From PALSA-894 sp963828625 (GTDB taxonomy: Bacteria; Pseudomonadota; Alphaproteobacteria; Rhizobiales; Xanthobacteraceae): a stretch of DNA of 64,000 nucleotides. The DNA lies in NCBI GenBank assembly GCA_963828625.1, contig CAWHEX010000001.1, positions 1 to 64,000 on the forward strand. The letters run 5' to 3'. Shown in pieces: positions 9,358 to 18,139 of the stretch. Within the stretch, counting starts at the first letter, position 1. Every line of letters starts with the position of its first letter. A program made the position numbers and the translations under genes. Below the pieces are notes generated by a model. That model was not told the DNA's origin and searched no databases. It saw nothing but the letters and a program-made list of their open reading frames with translations.

Positions 9358-9651
9358 GACGAACGACCGGTTCCTTTTTGGGAGAGGTTCGCCGCGGAAG
9401 TCCGTGACCGGGCCGCTAGGCGATGGGGCTTCCTAGTCCGGCGCACATTCGGCGTCAACCTGCCTGACATGAGCGACCCCAGCCGCGCGTACCGCCCGGC
9501 GTCGCAATTCCTCGCCGCACATCTGATTGTGTCACTACATTTTCGCTCTTTATTGGTGTAGTGTAATTTTAACTTCACTCAACCAAATATCGGTTTCCCA
9601 TCCTAACTAACTGCCAAATCACCGCTTTCCACCCAGCCATCGGGGTCGTTC
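9358..9651. other. Junction between secE promoter and acyltransferase cluster, no gene seen
   Basis: No convincing coding frame. Bases about 9525-9620 are clearly more AT-rich than the surroundings and contain a short inverted repeat (cactaca ... tgtagtg, about 9535-9562). This may be the promoter region of the following acyltransferase gene or a boundary of inserted DNA. Confidence 0.4.
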
Positions 9652-10782
9652 GTGGGCGCGCTCAGGCTGTTGCTTGCCTTGTCGGTTCTGGCCGCCCACA
9701 CAGCCACGGGTACGCTGTCCGGCATCGCCATGTTGGCTGCGCCGACAGCGGTGCAGGGCTTCTACATCGTCTCAGGTTTCCTGATCACGATGGTGCTGAA
9801 TGAGCGCGCGCAATATCGGGACGTCGTAAAATTCTACGTCAGCCGGTACCTGCGGCTCTGGCCGGCGTATGCAATCACCGCCCTGCTATCCCTGGCGTTG
9901 ATCAACCCGGGCATCCTTCAAGGCATCGCCAAACTCAATTGGCCATCCGCCATTTTCGTTGGCCTGGCCGATCTCACTCTTTTTCTTCAAGACACATTTC
10001 TCTTTCTTGCCGCCGATACGCGGGGCGCGATCTATGCGACCGCTTCATTCAAACTCGAACCCTCGCCGCTTCACATATTTCTTCCGGTGCCGCAGGCATG
10101 GTCGCTCGGCGTCGAGTTGCTCTTTTATCTGATCGCGCCATTCCTGTGCCGCAGCGTCGTCCGTGTCGCGTTGCTGTTTGCGTTCGGACTCGCCGTGCGC
10201 ATTGCGATCGGCGCGTGGCATCCCGAGTTCGATCCGTGGGGTTATCGCTTCGCTCCTGCCGAGATGATGCTGTTTGCGGCCGGCGGACTTGCCTACTTTG
10301 CCGGGCGCAAGCTTCGGGACGCCCCGGCTGCCCTGGTGGCGGCCCCCGCAGGAATTCTTTTCTGCATTCTGCTGGGCATCGTGTTGTCGGGAAGCTTCAG
10401 GCTGCAGTTCCTGAATGCGGCCTCCCCGGTGCTGATGCTGAACAACATCGATGTGCTGCTGATCATTACCGTTTCAACGCCCTTTCTTTTCTATGCATCG
10501 CGCAAGATCGGCGCCGACAATTTTCTCGGCGAACTCAGCTATCCCCTCTATCTGTGCCACTGGCTCGCGATTTAGCTGATCGCTTTGTATTTTCCCGCGC
10601 TGAACGGCTTCCATGATCTGCCGCTCATCGCGCTTTGCGCAATTCTGAGCGTACTTTTGCTGCTGTTCGTTATCCGCCCCGTCGACCGGTTTCGCACGCG
10701 CTTCGGCGCGCGCGAGACCCACGAAGGACAGGCTGCCGAGAGCGTGCGATCCGCCGCACGTCCGGCGTATGAACCTCACTGA
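9652..10782 (+). CDS. Acyltransferase 3 family membrane protein, in-frame TAG near the C-terminus
   Basis: OafA/ExoZ-type integral membrane acyltransferase, a family that O-acylates sugars of lipopolysaccharide, exopolysaccharide or other glycans. From GTG 9652 there are about ten hydrophobic segments and family landmarks: the N-terminal LSVLAAH histidine, AAPTAVQGFYIVSGFLIT, the RYLRLWPAY arginine motif, PQAWSLGVELLFYL and GELSYPLYLCHW. A TAG at 10573-10575 interrupts the last region. The same frame then continues for about 65 codons with sensible membrane sequence (FPALNGFHDLPLIAL to RPVDRFRTRFG), so this is a base substitution, unlike the frameshifts elsewhere. It may be a real nonsense mutation. 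First of five paralogous genes. Confidence 0.75.
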
Positions 10783-10823
10783 ACGGGCTGGAGCGACGAA
10801 CCGCGCATCGTGCTGGAGCGCCG

Positions 10824-11930
10824 CTACGCGACAGCCGCGCGCAATCCCTGTCGCGCGATCCTCTGTCGTATACGGTCAATCGGCTCCTCGATGACCCATG
10901 TCATCAGAAGGGCGAGCGCTATAGAAGCGATGATGCCAGCCGTCATGAACCCGGCCGGACCCCAGTGCGTGCCGGGCAATGTAAGCAGATTGTAGACAAG
11001 CAAGTGGTTCAGATAGATCGGATACGACATTTCTCCGAGCACCTTGTTCAATCCTCCGTACCGAAGTCCTGTATGGAGAAACGGCAGGCTGACAGCGAGA
11101 AGGATCAGGAACAGGTCATACTTGATGATAAACCAGCGATAACGAATGTCCGGCAGCAGGCTATAGAACAACACATAGACGAGCAAAACCGTCACGAGCG
11201 CATATGCAATGCGCGGATCCGTCCATTCCATCCGCTTGGATGCTCGATACATCAGGCCGCCGACGAGAAATAGCGGAAGCTCCAGCGGAAAGTACCGATA
11301 ATTCCACGGGTCACCATAGAACGGGATGCCCTTCGAGTAGAGAGCGACCCGTGCTGCGAATGACAGAGCTATGAGTACGACGAGGAGTGATGACCGCAAT
11401 CGCGTCAACAATGGTGCGAAGAGGTAGAACGATATCTCTGTCCCGATGCTCCACGCTTGCGGCACGACCAGCATCCGGTAGGCCGGCTCCGCCTCGTTGT
11501 AAAACGTTGGCGTCCAGGCCAGCGCGCCGCGATCGATGTGCAGAAACATCGCCCAGTCTTGGCCAATGACCGTAAGGTTCGTGAGAACAAGGAACGTGGC
11601 CGCCGACAGGTCCATCGCGCGATAGCGCGCGAACAACTCGCCCACCGTCATGTAGTGCGCCGATGCGCCGAACAGGAGCGAGGCCAGGATCGCGCAAATC
11701 AGGACGAACAGATAAGCCGGATAGAGCCGCAGCGCTCGGTTGGCGTAAAAGGTTGATGCGTCCCGATATTTCCCATCCAGAATCATGAAGATGTAGAAGC
11801 CGGAGATGATGAAAAATCCCTGCACCGCGGCATCTGCAGGAAGAACAGTCCAGTTCAACCCGGGCACGCGCATGTGCGCTACGACGACGGCAAGCGCGAG
11901 CGCGACACGGATAAACCCCATGCCGCGCAA
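10824..11930 (-). CDS. Acyltransferase 3 family membrane protein
   Basis: Integral membrane O-acyltransferase of 368 residues, the usual size for a stand-alone AT3 domain (no SGNH extension). Landmarks: VALALAVVVAHMRVPG (N-terminal His), ADAAVQGFFIISGFYIF, RALRLYPAYLF, VPQAWSIGTEISFYLFAP, GEMSYPIYLNHL and the terminal VIEEPIDRIRQR segment. It is the only member of the cluster on the minus strand, and it is the gene most similar in layout to the preceding one (both have VQGF.I.SGF). The acceptor is not deducible; glycans of the cell surface are the family's usual targets. Confidence 0.85.
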   Translation of the reverse strand: MRGMGFIRVALALAVVVAHMRVPGLNWTVLPADAAVQGFFIISGFYIFMILDGKYRDASTFYANRALRLYPAYLFVLICAILASLLFGASAHYMTVGELFARYRAMDLSAATFLVLTNLTVIGQDWAMFLHIDRGALAWTPTFYNEAEPAYRMLVVPQAWSIGTEISFYLFAPLLTRLRSSLLVVLIALSFAARVALYSKGIPFYGDPWNYRYFPLELPLFLVGGLMYRASKRMEWTDPRIAYALVTVLLVYVLFYSLLPDIRYRWFIIKYDLFLILLAVSLPFLHTGLRYGGLNKVLGEMSYPIYLNHLLVYNLLTLPGTHWGPAGFMTAGIIASIALALLMTWVIEEPIDRIRQRIARQGLRAAVA

Positions 11931-12036
11931 TACGGTAGAGCGCCCATAAAATCAACGTTGCGGCGGCTTCGCAGCAACGTCGATTTGACAGAGGAAACTG
12001 GGCTCACTTAGGGTCGCGCTCTTTCGAGAACCCCGG

Positions 12037-13020
12037 ATGCTGGCGAACATTCAGGCGCTAAGAGCCGGTGCGGCGTTTCTCGTCGTGCTGGTGCATCTTG
12101 GGGGCCTGAGCGCCTACTATCAGCATTTTCCGCACATCAGAATCTTTTGGTACGGCTCTTTCGGGATTGACCTGTTCTTCGTCATCTCCGGCTTCATCAT
12201 GGTCTACATCACGGCGGAGCGATGGGGCCGCGTTGGGGCATTTCTGGCAGCGCGCGCCTTGCGTATCTATCCGCTGTGGTGGTTCTGCCTTCTCATCACG
12301 ATGCCCGAGATCGTGCCCTCCATGCTCGGTTATTCGGAGATGACCTCTTACTACGTAGCGTCGTGGTTTCTGATCCCGGCACCAACTGGAAGCGGAGAAC
12401 TTTTTCCGCCGCTGACGCAAGGCTGGACGCTCTACTACGAGCTGCTGTTCTACCTTGTGTTCGCCCTCATGATGTTCACCGAGCGCCGGTTCGTCACCAT
12501 CAAGATTTCCATTGCGCTGCTTGCCCTGCTCGGAATTGGCTATCTGACGACAGGGACGCTTGGCAAATTTCTCTCCAAGGGGATTCTGCTTGAGTTCGCG
12601 TTTGGTGTCGCCATTGGCGAAGCGTTCTTGTCCGGCCGCTTGCGTTGGTGGCACAGTTTCGTGCTCGGGGCCGTCACGGTTGCTCTATGGCAGATGACCA
12701 GCTTCAGCGACGCACTCCGGATTTTTTACTTCGGCATTCCGGCGGCCGCCCTCGTCTCCGGCGCGCTGCTGCTTGAACAGGCGAACGTCAGGGCACCGGC
12801 AGCGATCGCTTTTCTCGGCGACGCTTCCTATTCGCTCTATCTGTCGCACACGACCGTTATCGTAAGGCTTGCGCCGTGGCTGTTCTGGGTGCCGTTGTAT
12901 CTGTCGCCCGTTGTCCTGCTGGCTGCGATCTATGCATCGTCCGTGTTTATCTACCTGGTGTTCGAACGTCCGGTTCAGCATTTGTCGCGACGGGTTACAT
13001 TTTCAAGCGCCCGCGCCTAG
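12037..13020 (+). CDS. Acyltransferase 3 family membrane protein, ExoZ-like
   Basis: Membrane O-acyltransferase of 327 residues starting at ATG 12037 (MLANIQALRAGAAFLVVLVH). The N-terminal IQALRA..A...VV..H motif and the GIDLFFVISGFIMVY block are typical of the ExoZ/OafA group that acetylates exopolysaccharide. Further landmarks are RALRIYPLWW, TQGWTLYYELLFYLVFA and FLGDASYSLYLSHT, ending LVFERPVQHLSRR. It is transcribed divergently from the preceding minus-strand gene, with about 105 bases between them, and 40 bases ahead of the next acyltransferase, so it probably leads a two-gene unit. Confidence 0.85.
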   Translation: MLANIQALRAGAAFLVVLVHLGGLSAYYQHFPHIRIFWYGSFGIDLFFVISGFIMVYITAERWGRVGAFLAARALRIYPLWWFCLLITMPEIVPSMLGYSEMTSYYVASWFLIPAPTGSGELFPPLTQGWTLYYELLFYLVFALMMFTERRFVTIKISIALLALLGIGYLTTGTLGKFLSKGILLEFAFGVAIGEAFLSGRLRWWHSFVLGAVTVALWQMTSFSDALRIFYFGIPAAALVSGALLLEQANVRAPAAIAFLGDASYSLYLSHTTVIVRLAPWLFWVPLYLSPVVLLAAIYASSVFIYLVFERPVQHLSRRVTFSSARA

Positions 13021-13060
13021 CGCATCGGACGCCCCACCCAATCATCGAGCCGCCCGCGAA

Positions 13061-14237
13061 ATGAGAGCCGCGACAAAGGAAATCTTTTTGAGGCTCAAGG
13101 CCGATCCTGTTACCGTTTCGCAAGGGATGGGAAACTCGCCGGAACTTCGCGCCTTGACGTCGCTCCGCTTCTTCGCGGCGGCGGCGATCGTTCTGTTTCA
13201 TCTCAACGGACGCGCCGGCCTCCCGACGAGTTTCGGTTTCACGCTCACGCACGGTGTCGCGTTCTTCTTCGTGCTCTCGGGTTTCATTCTGGTCTACCGC
13301 TATCCGGAATTGCCGGACTGGCGGACGCGGCGGGACTTTCTGGTCGCGCGGTTTGCCCGCATCTGGCCAGCGCATGTGGTCGGCACGCTCATCGTGCTGT
13401 CGTATTCGATCCATCTGCGGGAGCAGCTTGGATCCTGGGGCTATGTCGGCGCACTCATTACCAATTTCACGATGACGCAGACGTGGGTGCCGCTGTCGGC
13501 CTTCGCGTATTCGATCAATGGACCGAGCTGGAGCATCTCCACCGAGTTCGGCCTCTACTTCCTCTTCCTGTTCCTGATCGTGGATTTCAGGCGGACGTGG
13601 ATGTGGAAGCTCGCCCTCGCCGCCGCGACCGCCTGCACGCTGATTACCGCCGCCACGCTGGCAGGGTTCGGCTGGTACTCGCCCGGCGCCATCACCGACA
13701 GCCCGACGCTGCTCTACCTTTTCCCGCCGGCCCGCATGTTCGAGTTCGTGCTCGGAATGTGCGCAGGACTCTGCGTTCCGCTATCTGCCGCGCAAGCTCG
13801 GCGGCGGCACGTGGTTATGGACGCTGCTCGAAGTCGCCGCGCTCCTCCTCGTGCTCGCAACATCGCGTCTGGTGCATGTCTATCCGGGAAACTCGCCGGC
13901 GACGTGGTGGCTCGGCATGGCGGCGATCGCGCCGGCGGCGGCGCTGCTCATCCTCGTCATGGCCTGCAACCGCGGCTGGCTGAGCCGCGCGCTCTCGCTC
14001 GGGCTTTTCGTGTTTCTCGGCGAGATCTCCTATTCGATCTATCTGCTGCACGGGCCGATGATCGAGTACGTCTTCTCGCAGTGGAAGGCCTTCATTCGTC
14101 CCGAGTGGCAACTCGTGACGGTGATCGGCGGGACGCTCCTTGTGTCGACAGCCACCTATTTCCTGATCGAGAAGCCGAGCCGGTGGCTGATCCGCGCCGC
14201 CTACGCGGCCGTGCGGCGGCCCGCCGTCATGGCCTGA
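13061..14237 (+). CDS. Acyltransferase 3 family membrane protein, frameshifted as read
   Basis: O-acyltransferase of about 391 residues. ATG 13061 is followed by the core motifs ELRALTSLRFFAAAAIVLFH, VAFFFVLSGFILVYR, RFARIWPAHVVG, NGPSWSISTEFGLYFLFLF and, after the break, GEISYSIYLLHGPMIE and LIEKPSRWLIR. The frame breaks at about 13774: one extra base between FVLGMCAGLC and FRYLPRKLGGG. Restoring it joins two halves of a normal protein. It is closely similar to the gene at 14546 (ALTSLRFFAA, NGPSWSI, PPARLFEFVLGM), suggesting duplication. Confidence 0.8.
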
Positions 14238-14545
14238 GGGCCGGCAGCGCACTCACGTTTTCGATTCCGACGAAACCGTCACAGCCGGCCTTCCCGTTCT
14301 ATGCTTCACTGCCCCGCATGCCGCGTTGGGGGCGGCGTCGATCTGCGCGCGCTCGATAGGTAGCGAACACGCGATCACCAGCCTTATCTCGTCGCTATCG
14401 TGTCAGCGGTGCAACTCCAATCCGCGGTTCGCCAGGTCGGATGGACTGGAAAGTTGAACAGCCGAGAGCCTAATATCGGAAATTGCGATCACCGCGGCCA
14501 TCGCGGAACTACTCTTCGCAAAGGTGAGCCGCCATACCAACGAAA
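14238..14545. other. Intergenic, 308 bases, nothing recognised
   Basis: Between the fourth and fifth acyltransferase genes I see no coding frame with family similarity, no clear hairpin terminator and no repeat. Confidence 0.5.
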
Positions 14546-15667
14546 TTGGATGCCCTGACTTCGCTGCGGTTCTTTGCGGCGTTCGCAATCGTGATGCTGC
14601 ACATCGGCGGCCATGCCGGCGTGCCGAAAGACACCGGCCTCGCTCTTGGTCAGGGCGTCTCGTTCTTCTTCGTGCTCTCCGGTTTCGTGCTGTTTTATAA
14701 TTATCCGGCGCTAACGGATTGGGCCTCGCGACGTAGGTTCTTGGTTCGGCGTTTTGCCCGCCTGTGGCCCGCCCACGTCGTCGGCATTGCGCTGACTATC
14801 TACGTTGAATGGGCCTATTATCAGCACACCGATCCTTTGAAGACCGTGAGATGGATACTCGTCAATGTTGCGATGGTGCAGACGTGGCTGCCGATTTACC
14901 CATACAGAGGATCGATCAACGGCCCAAGCTGGAGCATCGCCGTCGAATTTTGGTTCTACATCGTCTTCTTGTTTTTAGTGACAGATTTTGCCCGTAGATG
15001 GTGGAGCGCCCTCGGCTTAGTCCTCATCACCGCGTCCATCCTGATCATGATCGCAACAGCCTTCCCTTTCTCCATTGGCGACGAGAAACGGCTGACCGAC
15101 AATAGCGCCTTGCTCTATGAATTTCCGCCCGCAAGACTGTTCGAGTTTGTCCTTGGCATGACCGCGGGCCTCGCCTTCACGCGTATCGGCCACGTCCCCG
15201 GAGGAAGCCGACTGGTCTGGACCTTGATCGAGGCGGCGGCCATCCTGCTTGTCGTTGCCGAGATGTGGCTGATCCAGAGCACCTCTACCCCGCTTGGATA
15301 CTGGCTCGATCGCGTCGCGATTGCACCGTTTGCGGCGCTGTTACTGTTCGTAATGGCGCAAGGCGCTGGATATATCAGCAAAGCAATCGCCTTTCGCTTT
15401 AGGCCGATTTGCATCTTCGGCGAGGAATATCGACTTGGTCCGCTCGTGTTCCTCGGCGAGATTTCGTATTCGATCTACCTGCTGCATTTTCCCCTCGCGA
15501 AGCTTTATTTCATCACTCACGAGGGCATCCTGCCGGAATGGGCGGAGCTTGCTGGCTATCTGGCGTTACTGTTTCTTGCGTCGGCGGCGACCTATTGGTT
15601 GATTGAGAATCCGGCACGGCGCGCTATCCAGCGGCTTGCCGGCTTTGCGTCTCCCCAACCAGCCTAA
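14546..15667 (+). CDS. Acyltransferase 3 family membrane protein
   Basis: Intact O-acyltransferase of 373 residues. The best start is TTG 14546, immediately before DALTSLRFFAAFAIVMLH, because no ATG or GTG gives the conserved N-terminal helix; the true start is therefore uncertain. Landmarks: GVSFFFVLSGFVLFYNY, RRFARLWPAHVVG, NGPSWSIAVEFWFYIVFL, FPPARLFEFVLGMTAGLA, GEISYSIYLLHFPLAKL and LIENPARRAIQRL. About ten hydrophobic segments are visible. It is the closest paralogue of the frameshifted gene upstream and is the last gene before the tRNA-Trp region. Confidence 0.82.
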   Translation: MDALTSLRFFAAFAIVMLHIGGHAGVPKDTGLALGQGVSFFFVLSGFVLFYNYPALTDWASRRRFLVRRFARLWPAHVVGIALTIYVEWAYYQHTDPLKTVRWILVNVAMVQTWLPIYPYRGSINGPSWSIAVEFWFYIVFLFLVTDFARRWWSALGLVLITASILIMIATAFPFSIGDEKRLTDNSALLYEFPPARLFEFVLGMTAGLAFTRIGHVPGGSRLVWTLIEAAAILLVVAEMWLIQSTSTPLGYWLDRVAIAPFAALLLFVMAQGAGYISKAIAFRFRPICIFGEEYRLGPLVFLGEISYSIYLLHFPLAKLYFITHEGILPEWAELAGYLALLFLASAATYWLIENPARRAIQRLAGFASPQPA

Positions 15668-16044
15668 CTAAAGGCCAAGCTTCACTGCCGCCTGATATCC
15701 GGCCAACTTCTTCCGACCTCGCCACGCTTCATCGAATGAAGCGGCCGGACGATCGCTCAAGGTGTGATGACCATTCCGACTTCGTCATCGCCACCTTACC
15801 CGGTCGCGACATTGAGTCCCCTGCGGATCAGGCCTTCTACACGGGCCCGACAGATCGGTGCGGCTGCCCGGCGCAGTCCACGACCAGCAAGTGTCAAGCA
15901 TCCACACGTGATCGACGAGGCCGGCGCCAGCCGGCCGCCGTGCGGAACGTGGCGCTGGAGGTTGATTGGGTCCATCTTGGGCCCAAGAACCTTTGTGTTC
16001 CGGCTCGGTTCGCCAGAACACTCCCGTCAGGTGATTGTTTGCGT
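15668..16044. other. Intergenic between acyltransferase cluster and tRNA-Trp
   Basis: About 377 bases with no gene I can support. A short minus-strand frame at about 15675-15750 (ending GYQAAVKLGL) might be the tail of a lost gene, but it has no start and I do not recognise it. In many proteobacteria secE follows the tRNA-Trp position closely, so this is the right-hand junction of the inserted acyltransferase DNA. Confidence 0.4.
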
Positions 16045-16122
16045 TGGCAGGAGTGGAGGGACTTCGAACCCGCAACCCCCGGTTTTGGAGACCGGTGCTC
16101 TAGCCAGTTGAGCTACACTCCT
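16045..16122 (-). tRNA. tRNA-Trp (anticodon CCA)
   Basis: Acceptor arms AGGAGTG and CACTCCT, D-arm GCTC/GAGC, anticodon stem CCGGT/ACCGG with loop CTCCAAA (CCA), discriminator G and an encoded CCA tail. The T-loop reads TTCGAAGT, eight bases instead of the universal seven, so one A is probably extra. This parallels the +1 errors seen in protein genes. In many bacteria this tRNA lies directly ahead of secE; here it is 6.7 kb away. Confidence 0.93.
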
Positions 16123-16206
16123 AACGCGGCGGCGTTATAGCGGGCCGCATCCGCCTCGTCACCTATTCATGCGATGGCAGTCCATCGGCAACGCCCGGTT
16201 TCGAAG

Positions 16207-16830
16207 TCATCCGCTTCCGGCCGCGAAATCGACGGTTGGATTCCGACGCAGGAGCCAGTTGCCGTACACAGACGAATAGTTGCCCACCACGCGGTCCATC
16301 GGATCTCCCAGCAAGGCCGCGTCGATGAGAACTCCGCCAATACCCTGACCTGCCCCTGTGACCGTCGACTGCGCGGCATAAGGAAGCAAAGCCGCGCCGG
16401 TCTTGGCATCAACCACCGTGACATCGGCCGTCATAGTGTGATTTCCGCCGACGAGGACGCGCTGGATCGTCGATGCCAGGACCACCGCCTTTACCGTCAC
16501 TCGCACACGGACCGGCCGCGGTCCCGCCATACCGCTGGAAAGGTTTCGCTCCATCGCGGTCTTGATTTTCGCCGCGATAGTATTGCGAAGGTAGGCCTGC
16601 GCTTCGGACGTCTTCGCGAGATTATCGGACTCGGTTGCAGGCTGGCCCTTCGAAGCCGCGAACGCGCGTTCACCGTCGCCCCACCAGATTTGAGTATCAG
16701 GAGCGAAGTCGACATCGACGCCGGCAAGCCGAAACGTCGCGACATCGTCGAGCGAAAGTGTATTCGTAGCGACCGTCACACAGCCGGCCAGCACGATCCC
16801 CAACAACGCAAAAAGCAGCCCTTTGCGCAT
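16207..16830 (-). CDS. Putative lipoprotein of unknown function
   Basis: A 207-residue secreted protein with a lipoprotein signal: MRKGLLFALLGIVLAGC, with the lipobox LAGC at Cys17. The mature part is mixed alpha/beta with no motif I can name. It has an AYLRNTIAAKIKTAMERNL helix, then PVRVRVTVKAVVLAST and MTADVTVVDAKTGAAL strands, suggesting a periplasmic domain of the kind annotated as DUF (GNA1162/LpoB-like folds are possible but unproven). It lies between tRNA-Trp and tRNA-Gly, where tuf is found in many proteobacteria. Confidence 0.65.
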   Translation of the reverse strand: MRKGLLFALLGIVLAGCVTVATNTLSLDDVATFRLAGVDVDFAPDTQIWWGDGERAFAASKGQPATESDNLAKTSEAQAYLRNTIAAKIKTAMERNLSSGMAGPRPVRVRVTVKAVVLASTIQRVLVGGNHTMTADVTVVDAKTGAALLPYAAQSTVTGAGQGIGGVLIDAALLGDPMDRVVGNYSSVYGNWLLRRNPTVDFAAGSG

Positions 16831-16915
16831 GCCCCATTTCCCCTATGACCGCTGCTTTGTCTGTGACAAAGCCGGATGCACGAGGCAAGGAGAAACGCAA
16901 TCAGCAGTTGGAATT

Positions 16916-16989
16916 TGGAGCGGGCGAAGGGAATCGAACCCTCGTCATAAGCTTGGAAGGCTTCTGCTCTACCATTGAGCTACGCCCGC
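16916..16989 (-). tRNA. tRNA-Gly (anticodon TCC)
   Basis: Seven-base acceptor stem GCGGGCG/CGCCCGC, D-arm GCTC/GAGC, anticodon loop CTTCCAA (TCC), T-arm GAGGG-TTCGATT-CCCTT and an encoded TCCA 3' end; 74 bases. It neighbours tRNA-Tyr as in the ancestral tyr-gly-(thr)-tuf order. Confidence 0.96.
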
Positions 16990-17083
16990 ATCCGGCGATC
17001 ATAATCCGGAACGTGTGATCAGATCGCAAACGCCAGCACGCCAGTCTGGATGGCCAGCCGCAGCCCGTGGAGCGGGCGAAGGC

Positions 17084-17168
17084 TGGTGGGGGAAGCAGGA
17101 CTCGAACCTGCGAAGGCTAAGCCAGCGGATTTACAGTCCGCCCCCTTTGCCGCTCGGGACATTCCCCC
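17084..17168 (-). tRNA. tRNA-Tyr (anticodon GTA)
   Basis: Class II tRNA of 85 bases with a long variable arm. Acceptor GGGGGAA/TTCCCCC, anticodon stem-loop GGACTGTAAATCC (GTA), T-arm GCAGG-TTCGAGT-CCTGC and encoded ACCA. It is upstream of tRNA-Gly on the same strand, with 94 bases between. Confidence 0.96.
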
Positions 17169-17318
17169 GCTCGCCGTCGAACCTCATGGAATCTCAGGCA
17201 AATTGCAAGCATTCGGCTTGACGGCCGAACGCCCGCAAGGGCGGTGTTATGGTGACGGGGTGGCGGGGTGTCAACCGCCAAGCATTCCGCCGCCGATCCG
17301 GCCCCAAAAGGCAGCCCC

Positions 17319-18108
17319 ATGACCGCACCAGCCGCCGTCGAAGTCCGCGTGGAAGAACCGCACGCTCGGCGCGGTCGCGCGCGTGACGATCCAGAACACC
17401 GCCAAGCTCAATACCCTCGACAGCCAGCTGATGCTCGCTTTCGTGACCGAGATGGAGACGCTGGCGAAACGCGAGGACCTGCGCGCCGTGGTGCTGACCG
17501 GCGGGGGCGAGAAAGCCTTCATCGGCGGCGCGAACATCGTCGAGATGGCGACGCTCGACGCGGAGCGCGCCGAAGCCTTCATCACGCTGGTCCACCGCAC
17601 CTGCAATGCGTTGCGCGAGTGTCCCGTGCCGGTGATCGCGCGGGTGAACGGCTACGCGCTCGGCGCCGGGCTCGAGGTCGCGGCGGCCTGCGACCTGCGC
17701 ATCGCCTCATCCAACGCGGTGTTCGGCATGCCGGAGGTCAAGGTGGGAATCCCCTCGGTGGTCGAGGCCGCGCTCCTGCCCGGCCTGATCGGCTGGAGCC
17801 GCACGCGCGAGCTGCTGCTATGGGGCGAGAACATCGATGCGCAGACCGCGCTCGCCTGGGGGCTGGTCGATTACGTCGTCGAACCGGCCAGACTGGACGC
17901 CGCCGTGAATGCGCGCCTCGATGCGCTGATGACCGCCGGCCCGCAGGCAGTGCGGCTGCAGAAGAAACTGATCCGCGACTGGGAGAATATGACTCTCGAT
18001 CAGGCGGTTCGGGCCGGAATTGAAAGTTTCAGGCAAGCCTACGCGACCGATGAGCCGACCCGCATGATGGGCGCTTTCGTCAATCGCGCGCAGCAGAAGA
18101 AAAGCTGA
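17319..18108 (+). CDS. Enoyl-CoA hydratase/isomerase family protein, frameshifted near its start
   Basis: Crotonase-fold enzyme of about 262 residues; members hydrate or isomerise acyl-CoA in fatty-acid and aromatic degradation. ATG 17319 gives MTAPAAVEVRVEE; one extra base near 17359 then shifts the frame, and the rest (RTLGAVARVTIQNTAKLNTL onward) continues to 18108. The oxyanion-hole segments GGGEKAFIGGANIVEM and RVNGYALGAGLEVAAACDLR are clear, as are the catalytic-loop Glu context VFGMPEVKVGIPSVVEA and the C-terminal helices. The substrate cannot be assigned. An intact shorter reading from ATG 17383 would lack the first strand. Confidence 0.85.
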
Positions 18109-18139
18109 GCCGGAACAGCCCATATGCTATCGCGGCGCG

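Noticed and set aside
9352..9561. A 69-codon plus-strand frame upstream of the acyltransferase cluster
   Set aside because: It lies over the secE promoter, has no ribosome site and shows no recognisable pattern.
15675..15800. Possible tail of a tuf or integrase gene beside tRNA-Trp
   Set aside because: The short minus-strand frame (ending GYQAAVKLGL) matches neither the EF-Tu C-terminus nor recombinase motifs, and has no start.
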